Assembly: GCA_965220935.1 (NCBI GenBank)
Contig: OZ244857.1
Span: 1,426,001-1,490,000, forward strand
Length of the DNA stretch: 64,000 nucleotides
Source: Bin80 sp965220935
GTDB lineage: Bacteria; Bacteroidota; Rhodothermia; Rhodothermales; Bin80
Reading direction: 5' to 3'
The notes under the pieces were generated by a model, which was not told where the DNA came from, searched no databases, and saw only the letters and a program-made list of their open reading frames with translations. Both the position numbers and the translations under genes were made by a program. Of the stretch, positions 16,607-25,969 are shown piece by piece (the stretch's first letter is position 1; the number at the start of each line of letters is the position of its first letter).

Positions 16607-19600
16607 TTACTTAATGACTGCGAATTTACCGATAAAGGATCCCTCTGGACTATCAACATGAAAGATGTAAAGCCCATAGGCGAGATTCATATTATCCTTT
16701 GTGCGCATATCCCAGAATAGTTTCCCATTATCTAATGAACTGTCATGATAAAGCGTCTCCACTAATTCACCCGCGAGTGTATAGATTCGAACAGTACATT
16801 GCTGGGGGACATTGGCAAAGTACAATCGGCGTTCACCACGTGCGGAGCGCGCAATAGGATTGCGCGGCTCAAAGACGGATGTGGCCACGTATGGGTTAGG
16901 AACAACATATATATCTTCTAACTCCTGGGCGACTAACGCTGAGTCAGTTTTCGCTGCAATCGTCCTAAATGTAAACTGGTCGCTTTTCGCAAACGGCTTT
17001 CTGGTAGAAAGGAACAGAACGTCACCATTGCCAAGTGTTGTGCCGTCATCATCGAGCCGTACCTCCCAAGTAGCGGTCAATTCACCATTGATCTGCTCAA
17101 GAAATATGATTCGTTCATTGATATTCCATTGTCCATTTCGATTGACATCTGGGACGAATACCTCAATCTTCTGATTGGCTTGAGTCACATTGACCACTTC
17201 AAAAGGAATTGGGAGATTGTTACTGAAACCCATCCCTAATGGAGAATCAGCGAAACGTACTTCATAATCATAGGGTTGGATTATCCGACCCGGGCCAGTA
17301 CTGGCCACTCTAAACTGGAATGGAATTTCAGACGAATTGCCTACCCAACCCGATGATTCTACATCAAACTCTAATTCATCATCAACCACAAAGACATGGA
17401 GCCCTTCAAACACGATATTAGCCTCTTCCCCATCCAAGAACCTACTTTCAAATAAAGGGGCATATTGAAAGGAGGCTTGAACTTCTTCACCACTTCCAAC
17501 ACCAGCATCGCTAAACACATTGATCGTCCCTAATTGACCATTCACGGAAAACTCTTTTTCTCGCTCCAGAGATCGTCCGCCGACGATCTGAACCTGAACG
17601 GAATTTTCAATGATATTCGTGAATCCCGTCGTTTGACTTTTCCCAGGTGATGCAGGGATCTTCACAATGACTGGTCCCTCATTTATGACCGAATAGGACA
17701 CACCTTCCTTCGATTCATTGAACTCTATGCGATAAGGCTGGTCATCGCGAACGGCCAACTCATCAATCACATTAATCGTAATACTTCCTGTGGCATAACC
17801 TCTGGCATGCGTGAGTCCCGAAGGATCAAAGGCAGATGGTGAAACATACCCTGCAACTCTGGGCCCCGGAACGACAGCAATCGTATTGACATCATAAATA
17901 TACTGATCCGTCGTTGGATCATATGTAATGGTTTTGCTGGTTTCACTTGGAGGAATCCCTTGGGTTAGTCCATCGGATGGATCACCTGCAAACCCGCGAT
18001 CGTAGGCCGCAACTGAATAGTAATAGGTTTGTCCATTGACCACATTGTTAGAGTCTACAAAGGTATGAAACAAGCCTGTGTCATCTCCGAGATCGTAGGA
18101 AACGCCTCTCCCTGGAAACGGGATAGGGCTCGGACCGCTCAGTCCATTATCTAAGTCAAATCTGGCATCAACTCCTAAGGCATTTTTTAATGGGGCAAAC
18201 AAAAATTTACTTCCATTAATATCTGTGATCGTCTGCTGATCGGAGAATTCGTGATCCGTAGATCGGTAGATCACGTAGCCTTCAAAGTCTCGCTCTCGGG
18301 TTAATGGATCAATAGACGTTTCGGCAATATCATCCCAATATAACGTCACGCGCTTATCGCCTGCGGCAGCTCGTAAGGTTGGTTTTCGAGGAGGTCGGGC
18401 AAAAACGTATCCGACATCATAAATCTGCTGTGATATATTTGCATTGAGCCGAAGGTCTTGCCGGTTCTGACCAACAATCAGAGCAATGGAAAACCGTTTG
18501 GTGTCCCCAGCACGAAGTCTGAATGACCCCGATCCATATAAAAAGACATAATCTCCTGGGGACGTTGGAACCACATCAAAGCGTCCAGGCTGCACAAATC
18601 CCCACACACGCTCATCATTGCTGACGCGATTACCAGCAAACGGTGGAGATGCAAATGAGGTCAGTCCAAACTGATCACTTTCATCAATATCGGTAAACTC
18701 AAAGTTAGGTTCACCCGGCTTAGTAATGTCAAACTGATCCCCAACGGTAGGCACGCCATCCCCTTCCCCAACATCACCGGTTCCGGGAATACCATCCACG
18801 CCTACATCATCAATCTCAGGATCCCAATCTCCATCATTGTCAATGCCATCGGTCCACGATTCATCAACATATCCGTCACCATCATTATCAATTCCGTCAT
18901 CATCCACTCCAGGGCTTTCAAGAAATTTATATCCAAAATACCCTGGAACACGCCCGGCTATATCACTGCGCCCATCGTCATCCCATGCAAAGACCATATT
19001 CAGGTTTTCATCATAGAAAGCCCAATCATCTGGCCAGTCATTGGGGCCGCCGACATGCGGATCTCCCCACATTCCAAAAATGACCTTTTCTAAGTCTTTC
19101 TCACTTTTATTGGTAATCTTGTAAATCAGAAAAATTACATCCTCAGCCAATGGGTTAGCCCATTGATACAGACGAACTTCAACCTCTAACCCAAGGCCTC
19201 GTTTGGTACTATCACTTGGAAAGGGCCAATAACTAAATTCGCTGTTGTTGTAATCATTCATGAAGTAGAGTGTCTCTTTGTCAGCGTTGGACGCACCCTG
19301 TCGGAGCGCACCAGGCCACAAATACCGCTCTAATGCTTCGTTGTACCAGTCATCTGGCCAAGAATCAGGTTTTCCATCCAAATCATTGTCACCATCATCA
19401 TTGGTCGGAATCTTCACCGAGAGTGGATTGACCACTTGAATGCCTCCAAAGTTTCCCACGGGTTCTGCGCACGAAATAGGCTGCCATCCCCAAAAGGTAG
19501 AGCCATCAGGGGAAACCTCACCTCCATTGGACACTAGCCCGTCAGAGACGATTCGCATGACATAGACTTGATCGCCATTCTCATCCAGCACTGGTGCGCC

Positions 19601-20008
19601 ATCATCATCTAAAAGAGGCACACTTTGGGGATCACGAGGGCGTCCGTCTTCCCTGTAAGTATCCACAACTTCTGCGGCCACCAAAGGTCCAAATTCATAT
19701 CCATAGCCAAGTCCATTCCAGACAATATCTGTGATGGTATTTCCAGGAGCAGAGATAGACCCAAAATTAAAAATCTGTGTCGTAATTCTATTGCCATTTA
19801 GGATTGCATCTCTGCGATTAGTGATCCCTTCATCGCAATCCTGATTTGCGCCCTTACGCATGGGAATTTTGCCAAGATTTGTAAGCCAAACGTTGACATC
19901 CTGCTGATCCCAGCCTCGTTTGCGTTGGATGTTGTAGCGCTGCGCATGAGCTTGGTCAGAGACCAAAAACATGCATAAAACGAAATAAATGCAGTATCTC
20001 AAGTTCAT
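16607..20008 (-). CDS. Large surface protein with FN3-like modules and T9SS-like tail
   Basis: This is 1133 residues. ATG 20008 is preferred over an in-frame upstream codon because it gives a clean signal peptide (MNLRYCIYFVLCMFLVSDQAHAQ) and overlaps the stop of the TonB receptor gene as TAATG. Around residues 380-440 is an Asp/Gly-rich stretch (GIDNDGDGYVDESWTDGIDN, VGVDGIPGTGDVGEGDG) resembling calcium-binding thrombospondin type 3 repeats. An FN3-like module follows (KPTLRAAAGDKRVTLYWDD, DFEGYVIYRST). The C-terminus (YVVPNPYVATS, VRIYTLAGELVETL, NLAYGLYIFHV) resembles a type IX sorting domain. It is probably the surface partner of the TonB receptor; its ligand is unknown. Confidence 0.85.
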   Translation of the reverse strand: MNLRYCIYFVLCMFLVSDQAHAQRYNIQRKRGWDQQDVNVWLTNLGKIPMRKGANQDCDEGITNRRDAILNGNRITTQIFNFGSISAPGNTITDIVWNGLGYGYEFGPLVAAEVVDTYREDGRPRDPQSVPLLDDDGAPVLDENGDQVYVMRIVSDGLVSNGGEVSPDGSTFWGWQPISCAEPVGNFGGIQVVNPLSVKIPTNDDGDNDLDGKPDSWPDDWYNEALERYLWPGALRQGASNADKETLYFMNDYNNSEFSYWPFPSDSTKRGLGLEVEVRLYQWANPLAEDVIFLIYKITNKSEKDLEKVIFGMWGDPHVGGPNDWPDDWAFYDENLNMVFAWDDDGRSDIAGRVPGYFGYKFLESPGVDDDGIDNDGDGYVDESWTDGIDNDGDWDPEIDDVGVDGIPGTGDVGEGDGVPTVGDQFDITKPGEPNFEFTDIDESDQFGLTSFASPPFAGNRVSNDERVWGFVQPGRFDVVPTSPGDYVFLYGSGSFRLRAGDTKRFSIALIVGQNRQDLRLNANISQQIYDVGYVFARPPRKPTLRAAAGDKRVTLYWDDIAETSIDPLTRERDFEGYVIYRSTDHEFSDQQTITDINGSKFLFAPLKNALGVDARFDLDNGLSGPSPIPFPGRGVSYDLGDDTGLFHTFVDSNNVVNGQTYYYSVAAYDRGFAGDPSDGLTQGIPPSETSKTITYDPTTDQYIYDVNTIAVVPGPRVAGYVSPSAFDPSGLTHARGYATGSITINVIDELAVRDDQPYRIEFNESKEGVSYSVINEGPVIVKIPASPGKSQTTGFTNIIENSVQVQIVGGRSLEREKEFSVNGQLGTINVFSDAGVGSGEEVQASFQYAPLFESRFLDGEEANIVFEGLHVFVVDDELEFDVESSGWVGNSSEIPFQFRVASTGPGRIIQPYDYEVRFADSPLGMGFSNNLPIPFEVVNVTQANQKIEVFVPDVNRNGQWNINERIIFLEQINGELTATWEVRLDDDGTTLGNGDVLFLSTRKPFAKSDQFTFRTIAAKTDSALVAQELEDIYVVPNPYVATSVFEPRNPIARSARGERRLYFANVPQQCTVRIYTLAGELVETLYHDSSLDNGKLFWDMRTKDNMNLAYGLYIFHVDSPEGSFIGKFAVIK

Positions 20009-22761
20009 TAAAATGACACGGTCAAGCCCACGCGGACCAAGCGAGGTGACGAGTACCAATGGGGGCGGGAGTCATATTCTTCAAGTGTACGGATTCCAGG
20101 TAGCCCATAGTTTGGTTCCCATGTTGCATGAACATTTCGCTGGCCAGACAGCGAGTAGGTTGCACGACCAGTATCATTAAACACGAAGTTTTCGTTGAGT
20201 CGATCCAAGAGATTAAACACTTTAACAAAGGCACGTACATTTAAATCGCTTAATTTAAATTGCCTGAACAGATGCGCATTCAGATTCAATTTAGATGGCC
20301 TTCTTCCGCTACGAGTTGGGAGATCTACATTCTGGTCCAGAATAAATGGGGAATATGGATAACCTGTTGAGAACTGACCATCAAAGGAGAGTCCAAACTT
20401 CCGAGATCGAGATATGGTGACGGTTGTGGAGATGACATGACGCTGGTCAAATGAGAGTGGAACCACTTCGAGTTCATTTTCACGTCCAGACAAACGATTA
20501 AAGAAGAATCTATTTGCATCGTCATCGCTTCCCTCGGCAATCTGAAACGTATAATCCAGAGTTGCCGCTAAAAATCCATTAGCGGATTTGCGTTTGGTTA
20601 ACGAAACGGTAAGCCCTGTCACATTTGCATAGGCCTTATTGAGGTAAATATTGTAGAGATCTTCTCCAGCGATCGTTGAGTGCCGAACAAGTTGTAAGGC
20701 CATATAGTCGCGGATATTCTTAAAATATCCTGTTACATGGATCGCCAGCATCTCACCTATCTGCTGCTGAACACCAAATTCATACTGGACAGTTCGCTCA
20801 GGTCGTAGGTTTGTATTTCCAAACGTCGGGATGCTCCCTTTTGGAAATTCAAATTCTGGATTTACGTAGAGATTTCTCAGAGAGGGCATCTGCGCAAAAT
20901 GTCCATACGAAAAATGAATAATTCCGCGCTCGGTGATTGGGAACGAAACTCCAACGCGCGGCAAAAACAGATTCTTAGTTGTGGCCGTTTCCAGTTCTCC
21001 CTGAGGGTTAAATAGGTCGGGAATAAACGTTCCCTTAGGGTCAAACCGTTCAAAGCGAAGCCCCGCATTGATGATAAAATTATCAAACTCTAATTTATCC
21101 TGAGCATACGCGCTCAACTCAAGAACTTTCTGATTCTGATACCGATCATGTGATGGATTTTCAACCGCTTCCACCGTGGGCTCCAAATACCGGTTTCCAT
21201 CGTAGAGAACAACAAAGTTTTGGCGGCTAAGATTATGTTGTTGCACATCAACTCCCACTTTCACTTCGTGGGTGATTCCAAATTGCCGCGTCAGGTCCGC
21301 CTTACCCCTGAGGGACTGGGAATCTTCATAGATATGGAATTTTTGGTTTCCAGCAAAGAGATAGTTATTGCCTGGAAATCCTGTGACATTACCACCTCCA
21401 GTTCCACCGACATCCTTCACATAGCGAGGATCCAATGGATCTTCATAAAGAAAATTCTCGTACGCAGCCGACGCATATGACAGTTTTACTGTATAGAATG
21501 ATCGTTCTGACAGGGTATGTGTATAGTGGAGGCTATGATTCTGATTGTTGCGGCGATTAGTGGCCACGCCATCTGGGTTATATCTATACGCAAATTGAAA
21601 TCCCTGCCTCTCAGAATTATCTACTAAATAGGAATACTCCAATTGGGTGTTATCGGTAAGTTTGGCCGATAGTTTTGACAGAACATTAAACCGCTGGTTT
21701 GGATTCATTCCAACCCGCTCATTGGGCAGTTCAAGTCCAAGTCCACCGACCACAGATCCATCTGGCAGTGTCACCGTACTGTCGGCATAGTCCCACCAAG
21801 GAATCCCTTGGATTTCATAGTACCATGGATTGGAATTAAAATTGGCTGAATCACTGGGCAGGTGGTGACGAATTCCATACAAATGTCCATCGTTATTATC
21901 ATATCTACCCGACACCAGAAAACGCAATCGTTTCCCAAGGGGGATAGGTCCACTTAAAGATCCTTCTATCGTCGTTGAGTTAAGATTAAGTCCTTCGGGG
22001 AGTAAAAATAGATCGTTGTTTGTTGTGAGATAGTCACCTGCATACGCGGTCACAGATCCTTCAATCTGTTCTCCCCCCTCTTTAGTAACCAGATTAACAA
22101 CTGCGGACATGGCTTTGCCATATTCGGCGTTAAATGCCCCTGAAATCACGGTCAGTTCCTCAATCGCATCAATCGCCACTTGGGTGTTGATACCATTGGT
22201 AGAGAAAGGGTTACTGACAGCGAGGCCATCGACGAGATAGGAAATCTCATTTTGTCGACCACCGCGAACATGTAACTCACCAAAAGCACCAGTGGTTACC
22301 CCTGCGGTGGTTGCAATGACTCCAAAGATACTTTCGACTGGTAATGCTTCAATCTCTTCGGCAATGATTGACTTTTTGGAGGCCGTGAGGTCTTTTTGTA
22401 CCAAAGGGCGCTCGGCCTGAACAATCATTTCTTCCCCTTCAATCACCGTCTCGGTAAGTTCAATATCAATGCGTGTAGTTTGACCGCTTGTAACCTGAAT
22501 ATCTGTCACTCGCTGCCCTTGATAGCCAAGATATGAATAAACCAGCGTGTATGATCCTGGACGCAAATTAAGTAAAACATAATTGCCGTCTAAATCGGTG
22601 GTTGTCCCGCGGCCTGTTCCTTCAATCAGAATAGCGACTCCAATGAGCTCATCGCCAGATGCAGCATCTTCTACATGCCCAGCAATTTTCCCCTGCCCTG
22701 ACACGGGCATGATCCAAATCACAGCGATAAGACACACGAATCCAAGAAATCTGTACATCAT
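20008..22761 (-). CDS. TonB-dependent receptor with carboxypeptidase-regulatory N-domain
   Basis: This is 917 residues with a signal peptide ending near PVSGQG. Residues about 25-110 form a CarboxypepD_reg-like beta domain (GKIAGHVEDAASGDELIGVA, GYQGQRVTDIQV). The plug follows (VESIFGVIATTAGVTTGAFG, LHVRGGRQNEISYLVDGLAV, GAFNAEYGKAMSAVVNLVTK). The rest is a 22-strand-type barrel ending in an aromatic strand (SSPRLVRVGLTVSF). It imports an unknown ligand using the TonB/proton-motive system. ATG 22761 is used because the extra codons before it start at TTG. It heads an operon with the surface protein (TAATG overlap), the PorV-like barrel and the amidase. Confidence 0.93.
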   Translation of the reverse strand: MMYRFLGFVCLIAVIWIMPVSGQGKIAGHVEDAASGDELIGVAILIEGTGRGTTTDLDGNYVLLNLRPGSYTLVYSYLGYQGQRVTDIQVTSGQTTRIDIELTETVIEGEEMIVQAERPLVQKDLTASKKSIIAEEIEALPVESIFGVIATTAGVTTGAFGELHVRGGRQNEISYLVDGLAVSNPFSTNGINTQVAIDAIEELTVISGAFNAEYGKAMSAVVNLVTKEGGEQIEGSVTAYAGDYLTTNNDLFLLPEGLNLNSTTIEGSLSGPIPLGKRLRFLVSGRYDNNDGHLYGIRHHLPSDSANFNSNPWYYEIQGIPWWDYADSTVTLPDGSVVGGLGLELPNERVGMNPNQRFNVLSKLSAKLTDNTQLEYSYLVDNSERQGFQFAYRYNPDGVATNRRNNQNHSLHYTHTLSERSFYTVKLSYASAAYENFLYEDPLDPRYVKDVGGTGGGNVTGFPGNNYLFAGNQKFHIYEDSQSLRGKADLTRQFGITHEVKVGVDVQQHNLSRQNFVVLYDGNRYLEPTVEAVENPSHDRYQNQKVLELSAYAQDKLEFDNFIINAGLRFERFDPKGTFIPDLFNPQGELETATTKNLFLPRVGVSFPITERGIIHFSYGHFAQMPSLRNLYVNPEFEFPKGSIPTFGNTNLRPERTVQYEFGVQQQIGEMLAIHVTGYFKNIRDYMALQLVRHSTIAGEDLYNIYLNKAYANVTGLTVSLTKRKSANGFLAATLDYTFQIAEGSDDDANRFFFNRLSGRENELEVVPLSFDQRHVISTTVTISRSRKFGLSFDGQFSTGYPYSPFILDQNVDLPTRSGRRPSKLNLNAHLFRQFKLSDLNVRAFVKVFNLLDRLNENFVFNDTGRATYSLSGQRNVHATWEPNYGLPGIRTLEEYDSRPHWYSSPRLVRVGLTVSF

Positions 22762-22810
22762 TATCAACTAACTCTCTTGTCGTTCAATTAACTTTAATAA
22801 TCACAAGAGG

Positions 22811-22842
22811 TATCTGATGGAAGAGATCTCTTCCACCAGATA
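22811..22842 (-). terminator. Hairpin after the first FG-GAP gene
   Basis: A perfect 18-base palindrome TGGAAGAGATCTCTTCCA (22818-22835) is extended by TATCTG (22811-22816) with CAGATA (22837-22842). It lies 11 bases downstream of the FG-GAP stop and upstream of the TonB receptor, both on the minus strand. There is no long T run, so it may be a factor-assisted terminator or mRNA end stabiliser. Confidence 0.6.
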
Positions 22843-22853
22843 CAGGATCATGA

Positions 22854-24785
22854 TTACTTCACAAGCACCATCCTGCGTGCCTGTCGGAATTGCCCCCACT
22901 CCAAGGTATAAATATATTGACCGCTGGCCACTGAGGCACCTCCATCATTAAGTCCATTCCATGTGACAGAATGTGTCCCTTGAACATACGCTTCGTTATT
23001 GACGAGGGTTCTAATAAGTCGCCCTGTCATATCATATACCCGAACGCTCACTCGCTTATCTAATGGCAGTGTGAATGAGAATGACGTTGATGGATTGAAC
23101 GGGTTGGGATAATTAGAATGGAGTTCAAAATCATCAGGCACAATGACTCTGTCGTTGGAAATACTAGTAGAGAGTCCATCTCCAGAGAGCACACGCATCA
23201 CTGCACGATGCGGATGGGCTTTGCGAGATGTAGCCGTACGAGTATAGGTTGAATCCGCAGGATTGAACACTTCGTCGTATACAAAGACACTATCATCAAT
23301 CGCTTGGAACGTCATGGCCACTTCATTTGCTCCATCTCCATCTACATCACCAAGATAGACGAATTGATGGGCACGCCCGCCAGCCCCCTCTAAATAGGTT
23401 GTCTTTACCCCAGCGCTGTCCCTATTAACGGTCGTGAACATGTCTTGCTCAGGGTACGGAAATTCCACATGACGCACCCTGTAACTGCTTGGGTCATCTA
23501 CACCTAACCCATAAAAATCATTGTAATCTACAACGGTCACCCATCTTGGAGATTCACCTGCTTGCCAACGCGAGGCAGTATAACCAGGGCCCGTTCCAAA
23601 CAACTCAGGGGACCCGTCGCCATCAATATCTCCAGAGCCAATGCCCCAGCCGATGGCATCCCTAATGATGGGAGAAACGAGATTATTTGTCCGAATTTCC
23701 AGTGGGTTTTCACCATCTTCATAGTTCAAGAGTGCCACATCGCCAGTATCCCAGATTGGGCAGTACACCTCATCATCTCCGTTTCCGTCTATATCAACTG
23801 CGGTACATCCAAATAGAGAAACATCATCAAAATCACTTCCTTGTGCGTAAGCAAAATCACTTCCTTCAGGTGGACTTGCATAGGTATCCGCACCTGTCAC
23901 ATCAACAATTGAAAAATTCAAATTATTCCAAGAAGTTAGCACTAACTCGTGCGTTCCATCGCCATCTAAATCAGCGGGTAGGATTCCATACGGGCTCCCC
24001 CCCCCTCGGTTAACTTCATCAACCGAGTCAACTCGACTAGTGAATCTGGCTTCTTGGGTAAATGTGGCTAAATCCGTTCCTAGATCATTTGCGGTCACGA
24101 TATACCAGCTGTCGTAGATATTGTTTGCACCATTATTACCAAAAAGTAATTCATTGGTACCATCACCATCTACATCAAAAATAGTCATGCGTTCAATTCT
24201 CCAACGATCGGGTAGACTCTCATCCCCTCCAAAATCCCATAAATTGAGTGCCAACGCATTAAAACTATTGTCTCCATTAGATTCAACTGAGGCTAGTCTT
24301 GGGCCAGGTATTAATGCTCGTACAGGGCTTTCATCAGCAAGTCCATAACCAACAAACAGAAATACCTCTCCCTTTCCATCACCGTCTAAATCACCAGCAC
24401 CAACGCCTCGGGCATTTTCCTGTGTCCCTACAGTAGCGCTAAACGTTGGGGAGGAATAAATTAATTCCCATGTATCTACGCCAACACTTTCGATAACATG
24501 TAGCCGGCCTCCACCCGAATAATCGGAAAGAACAACTTCCATTTTACCATCACCATCCAGATCAACTGGGCCTGCGATACTTCGGGCACCAGAATTGAAT
24601 CCTGGTGCATATGCAGGAGAGCCCGAGGATAATCCAGGAACTTGTATTCCCCCAACAAATAAATCCTGACTGGGCACCCAAGCAAAATCTACCTTGCTCA
24701 TTTCTGGTGGCCCCACCGTCTGGGCAGATACAGGAGCAACAATCAGTAGAAAGGTTGCAATTAGTAGTAATAAATTTCTGTGCAT
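22854..24785 (-). CDS. Secreted FG-GAP/VCBS repeat protein with T9SS tail (paralogue 1)
   Basis: This is 643 residues with a signal peptide (NLLLLIATFLLIVAPVSAQ). At least six repeats carry the FG-GAP calcium-binding signature: VDLDGDGKMEVVLSDY, GDLDGDGKGEVFLF, FDVDGDGTNELLFG, ADLDGDGTHELVLTSW, VDIDGNGDDEVYCP and GDIDGDGSPELFG. This predicts an integrin-alpha-like propeller. The last 80 residues are a sorting domain (NYPNPFNPSTSFSFTLPLDK, VYDMTGRLIRTLVNN, ASGQYIYTLEWGQF). It is closely related along its whole length to the protein at 32673-34583. Its ligand and function are unknown. Confidence 0.9.
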   Translation of the reverse strand: MHRNLLLLIATFLLIVAPVSAQTVGPPEMSKVDFAWVPSQDLFVGGIQVPGLSSGSPAYAPGFNSGARSIAGPVDLDGDGKMEVVLSDYSGGGRLHVIESVGVDTWELIYSSPTFSATVGTQENARGVGAGDLDGDGKGEVFLFVGYGLADESPVRALIPGPRLASVESNGDNSFNALALNLWDFGGDESLPDRWRIERMTIFDVDGDGTNELLFGNNGANNIYDSWYIVTANDLGTDLATFTQEARFTSRVDSVDEVNRGGGSPYGILPADLDGDGTHELVLTSWNNLNFSIVDVTGADTYASPPEGSDFAYAQGSDFDDVSLFGCTAVDIDGNGDDEVYCPIWDTGDVALLNYEDGENPLEIRTNNLVSPIIRDAIGWGIGSGDIDGDGSPELFGTGPGYTASRWQAGESPRWVTVVDYNDFYGLGVDDPSSYRVRHVEFPYPEQDMFTTVNRDSAGVKTTYLEGAGGRAHQFVYLGDVDGDGANEVAMTFQAIDDSVFVYDEVFNPADSTYTRTATSRKAHPHRAVMRVLSGDGLSTSISNDRVIVPDDFELHSNYPNPFNPSTSFSFTLPLDKRVSVRVYDMTGRLIRTLVNNEAYVQGTHSVTWNGLNDGGASVASGQYIYTLEWGQFRQARRMVLVK

Positions 24786-25086
24786 TTGTAAAAATAATAA
24801 GTTAAGATTAGCACTGTGAGACAGCTAATGATATCTAGCATTCAGTCCAATTAAGATAAATATAGAAAATAATTTCATTAAATACGCACGGATACAATAA
24901 AATTTCTGATCAGACCATGATAATTTTTGGGCAGTCTACTCCTAAATTAGAAGACTCAACAATTATAGACGGAACGTTCCCAGGGTGATGTGAGGTGACG
25001 TGAAACTCCCTCCCTTGATTTCATCAAAGTGTAAACATGAAAATGAGTCTGCCGTAAAATATTTGAGTATCACATTTATTGAAATC
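24786..25086. other. Intergenic region between divergent genes
   Basis: These 301 AT-rich bases should hold the promoters of FG-GAP paralogue 1 (minus) and of the small protein starting at 25087 (plus). The frame of the latter is open back to 25000, but that upstream part has poor coding character. I see nothing else. Confidence 0.45.
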
Positions 25087-25674
25087 ATGTCCGAACAGCT
25101 TTGCCGAATTTGGCATACACCTGCAACAGTAGCGGAAGGCGGAAATATCTGGCAGCCAATTTACAGGGTTTATTCACCGCGTGCGGGTGGAGCCTATGAA
25201 TTTCACGCACTTACTCCTAATGAATCATTAGATTATTTGGATGATGATGACAAATCATTACTTACGTCGTATATGATTGATAGGCGTGATGGAGGTATTG
25301 AGAGTCCTTCAATTGGCCATAACATTGAAGAGTTTGTGACAAGTTTAAAACCTAAATCAATTCAACAACGATCTGATAGACTTCTAAAATACATTAAAAA
25401 GAACTCTCCACACATTGGCGATCATTTTAAAATTCACACAAATCTTGACGCTGACTTGAATGATATCAATTGGATACGCTACGCAGAGTCTCTTGCGTTT
25501 TCGGAATCGTTTAAACCAACTCAATTGTATTATCTGCTCAATGCTCTCAAATCTGATTCGTTGATTTTATTTGATAATGATTCATGTTCTGATCTTTACT
25601 GTTGCAGTATAACTAGGGAAGGAGACGATCATCTTCATCAACTGACTGGGAAATCTAAACAGAACAAAGTCTGA
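25087..25674 (+). CDS. Uncharacterised protein, apparently a sensor module lacking its C-terminal domain
   Basis: This is 195 residues from ATG 25087. The opening LCRIWHTPATVAEGG, followed by YRVYSPRAGGAYEFHAL, and the later DKSLLTSYMIDRR and RSDRLLKYIKKNSPHIGD blocks recall the N-terminal part of a family of larger bacterial proteins. In those, as I remember them, a following SITREG-like strand leads into a nucleotide-hydrolase-like domain. Here the frame stops right after ITREGDDHLHQLTGKS, and no such domain is visible in the next 300 bases, so a truncated effector is possible. The family memory is not verified. It sits at the left edge of the accessory island, upstream of the ATPase-nuclease pair. 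Confidence 0.6.
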   Translation: MSEQLCRIWHTPATVAEGGNIWQPIYRVYSPRAGGAYEFHALTPNESLDYLDDDDKSLLTSYMIDRRDGGIESPSIGHNIEEFVTSLKPKSIQQRSDRLLKYIKKNSPHIGDHFKIHTNLDADLNDINWIRYAESLAFSESFKPTQLYYLLNALKSDSLILFDNDSCSDLYCCSITREGDDHLHQLTGKSKQNKV

Positions 25675-25806
25675 CGAAAAAAATAACTCAGAATTGCAAT
25701 TTGATACACTCCACACATCATCAATCATACAACGCGTTGAATTGATTAGAACATAAAGAGATCGTTAACCATATGCAGACAATCTTCTAATCAACATGAG
25801 TAGCGG

Positions 25807-25828
25807 CGTGTGCCAATAAAAGTGACAC
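25807..25828 (+). repeat. Left copy of an inverted repeat flanking the island
   Basis: This 22-base sequence contains GTGCCAATAAAAGTGACAC. Its reverse complement, with one extra base in the A/T run, occurs at 35034-35056. It lies 140 bases before the ATPase gene. The sequence resembles the ends of IS21-type elements as I remember them, but no transposase accompanies it. Confidence 0.75.
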
Positions 25829-25969
25829 GAACTTGATTCCATATTATGAATCGGGGGTGAGTTCATTTTTTAGCATATGCCGCATACCATTCACGAAAAA
25901 GAATAAAATCTGCGTCATTTTTCGTGACACACAACGTCAATCAATCAAAAATCATAATTGATCTATTAA

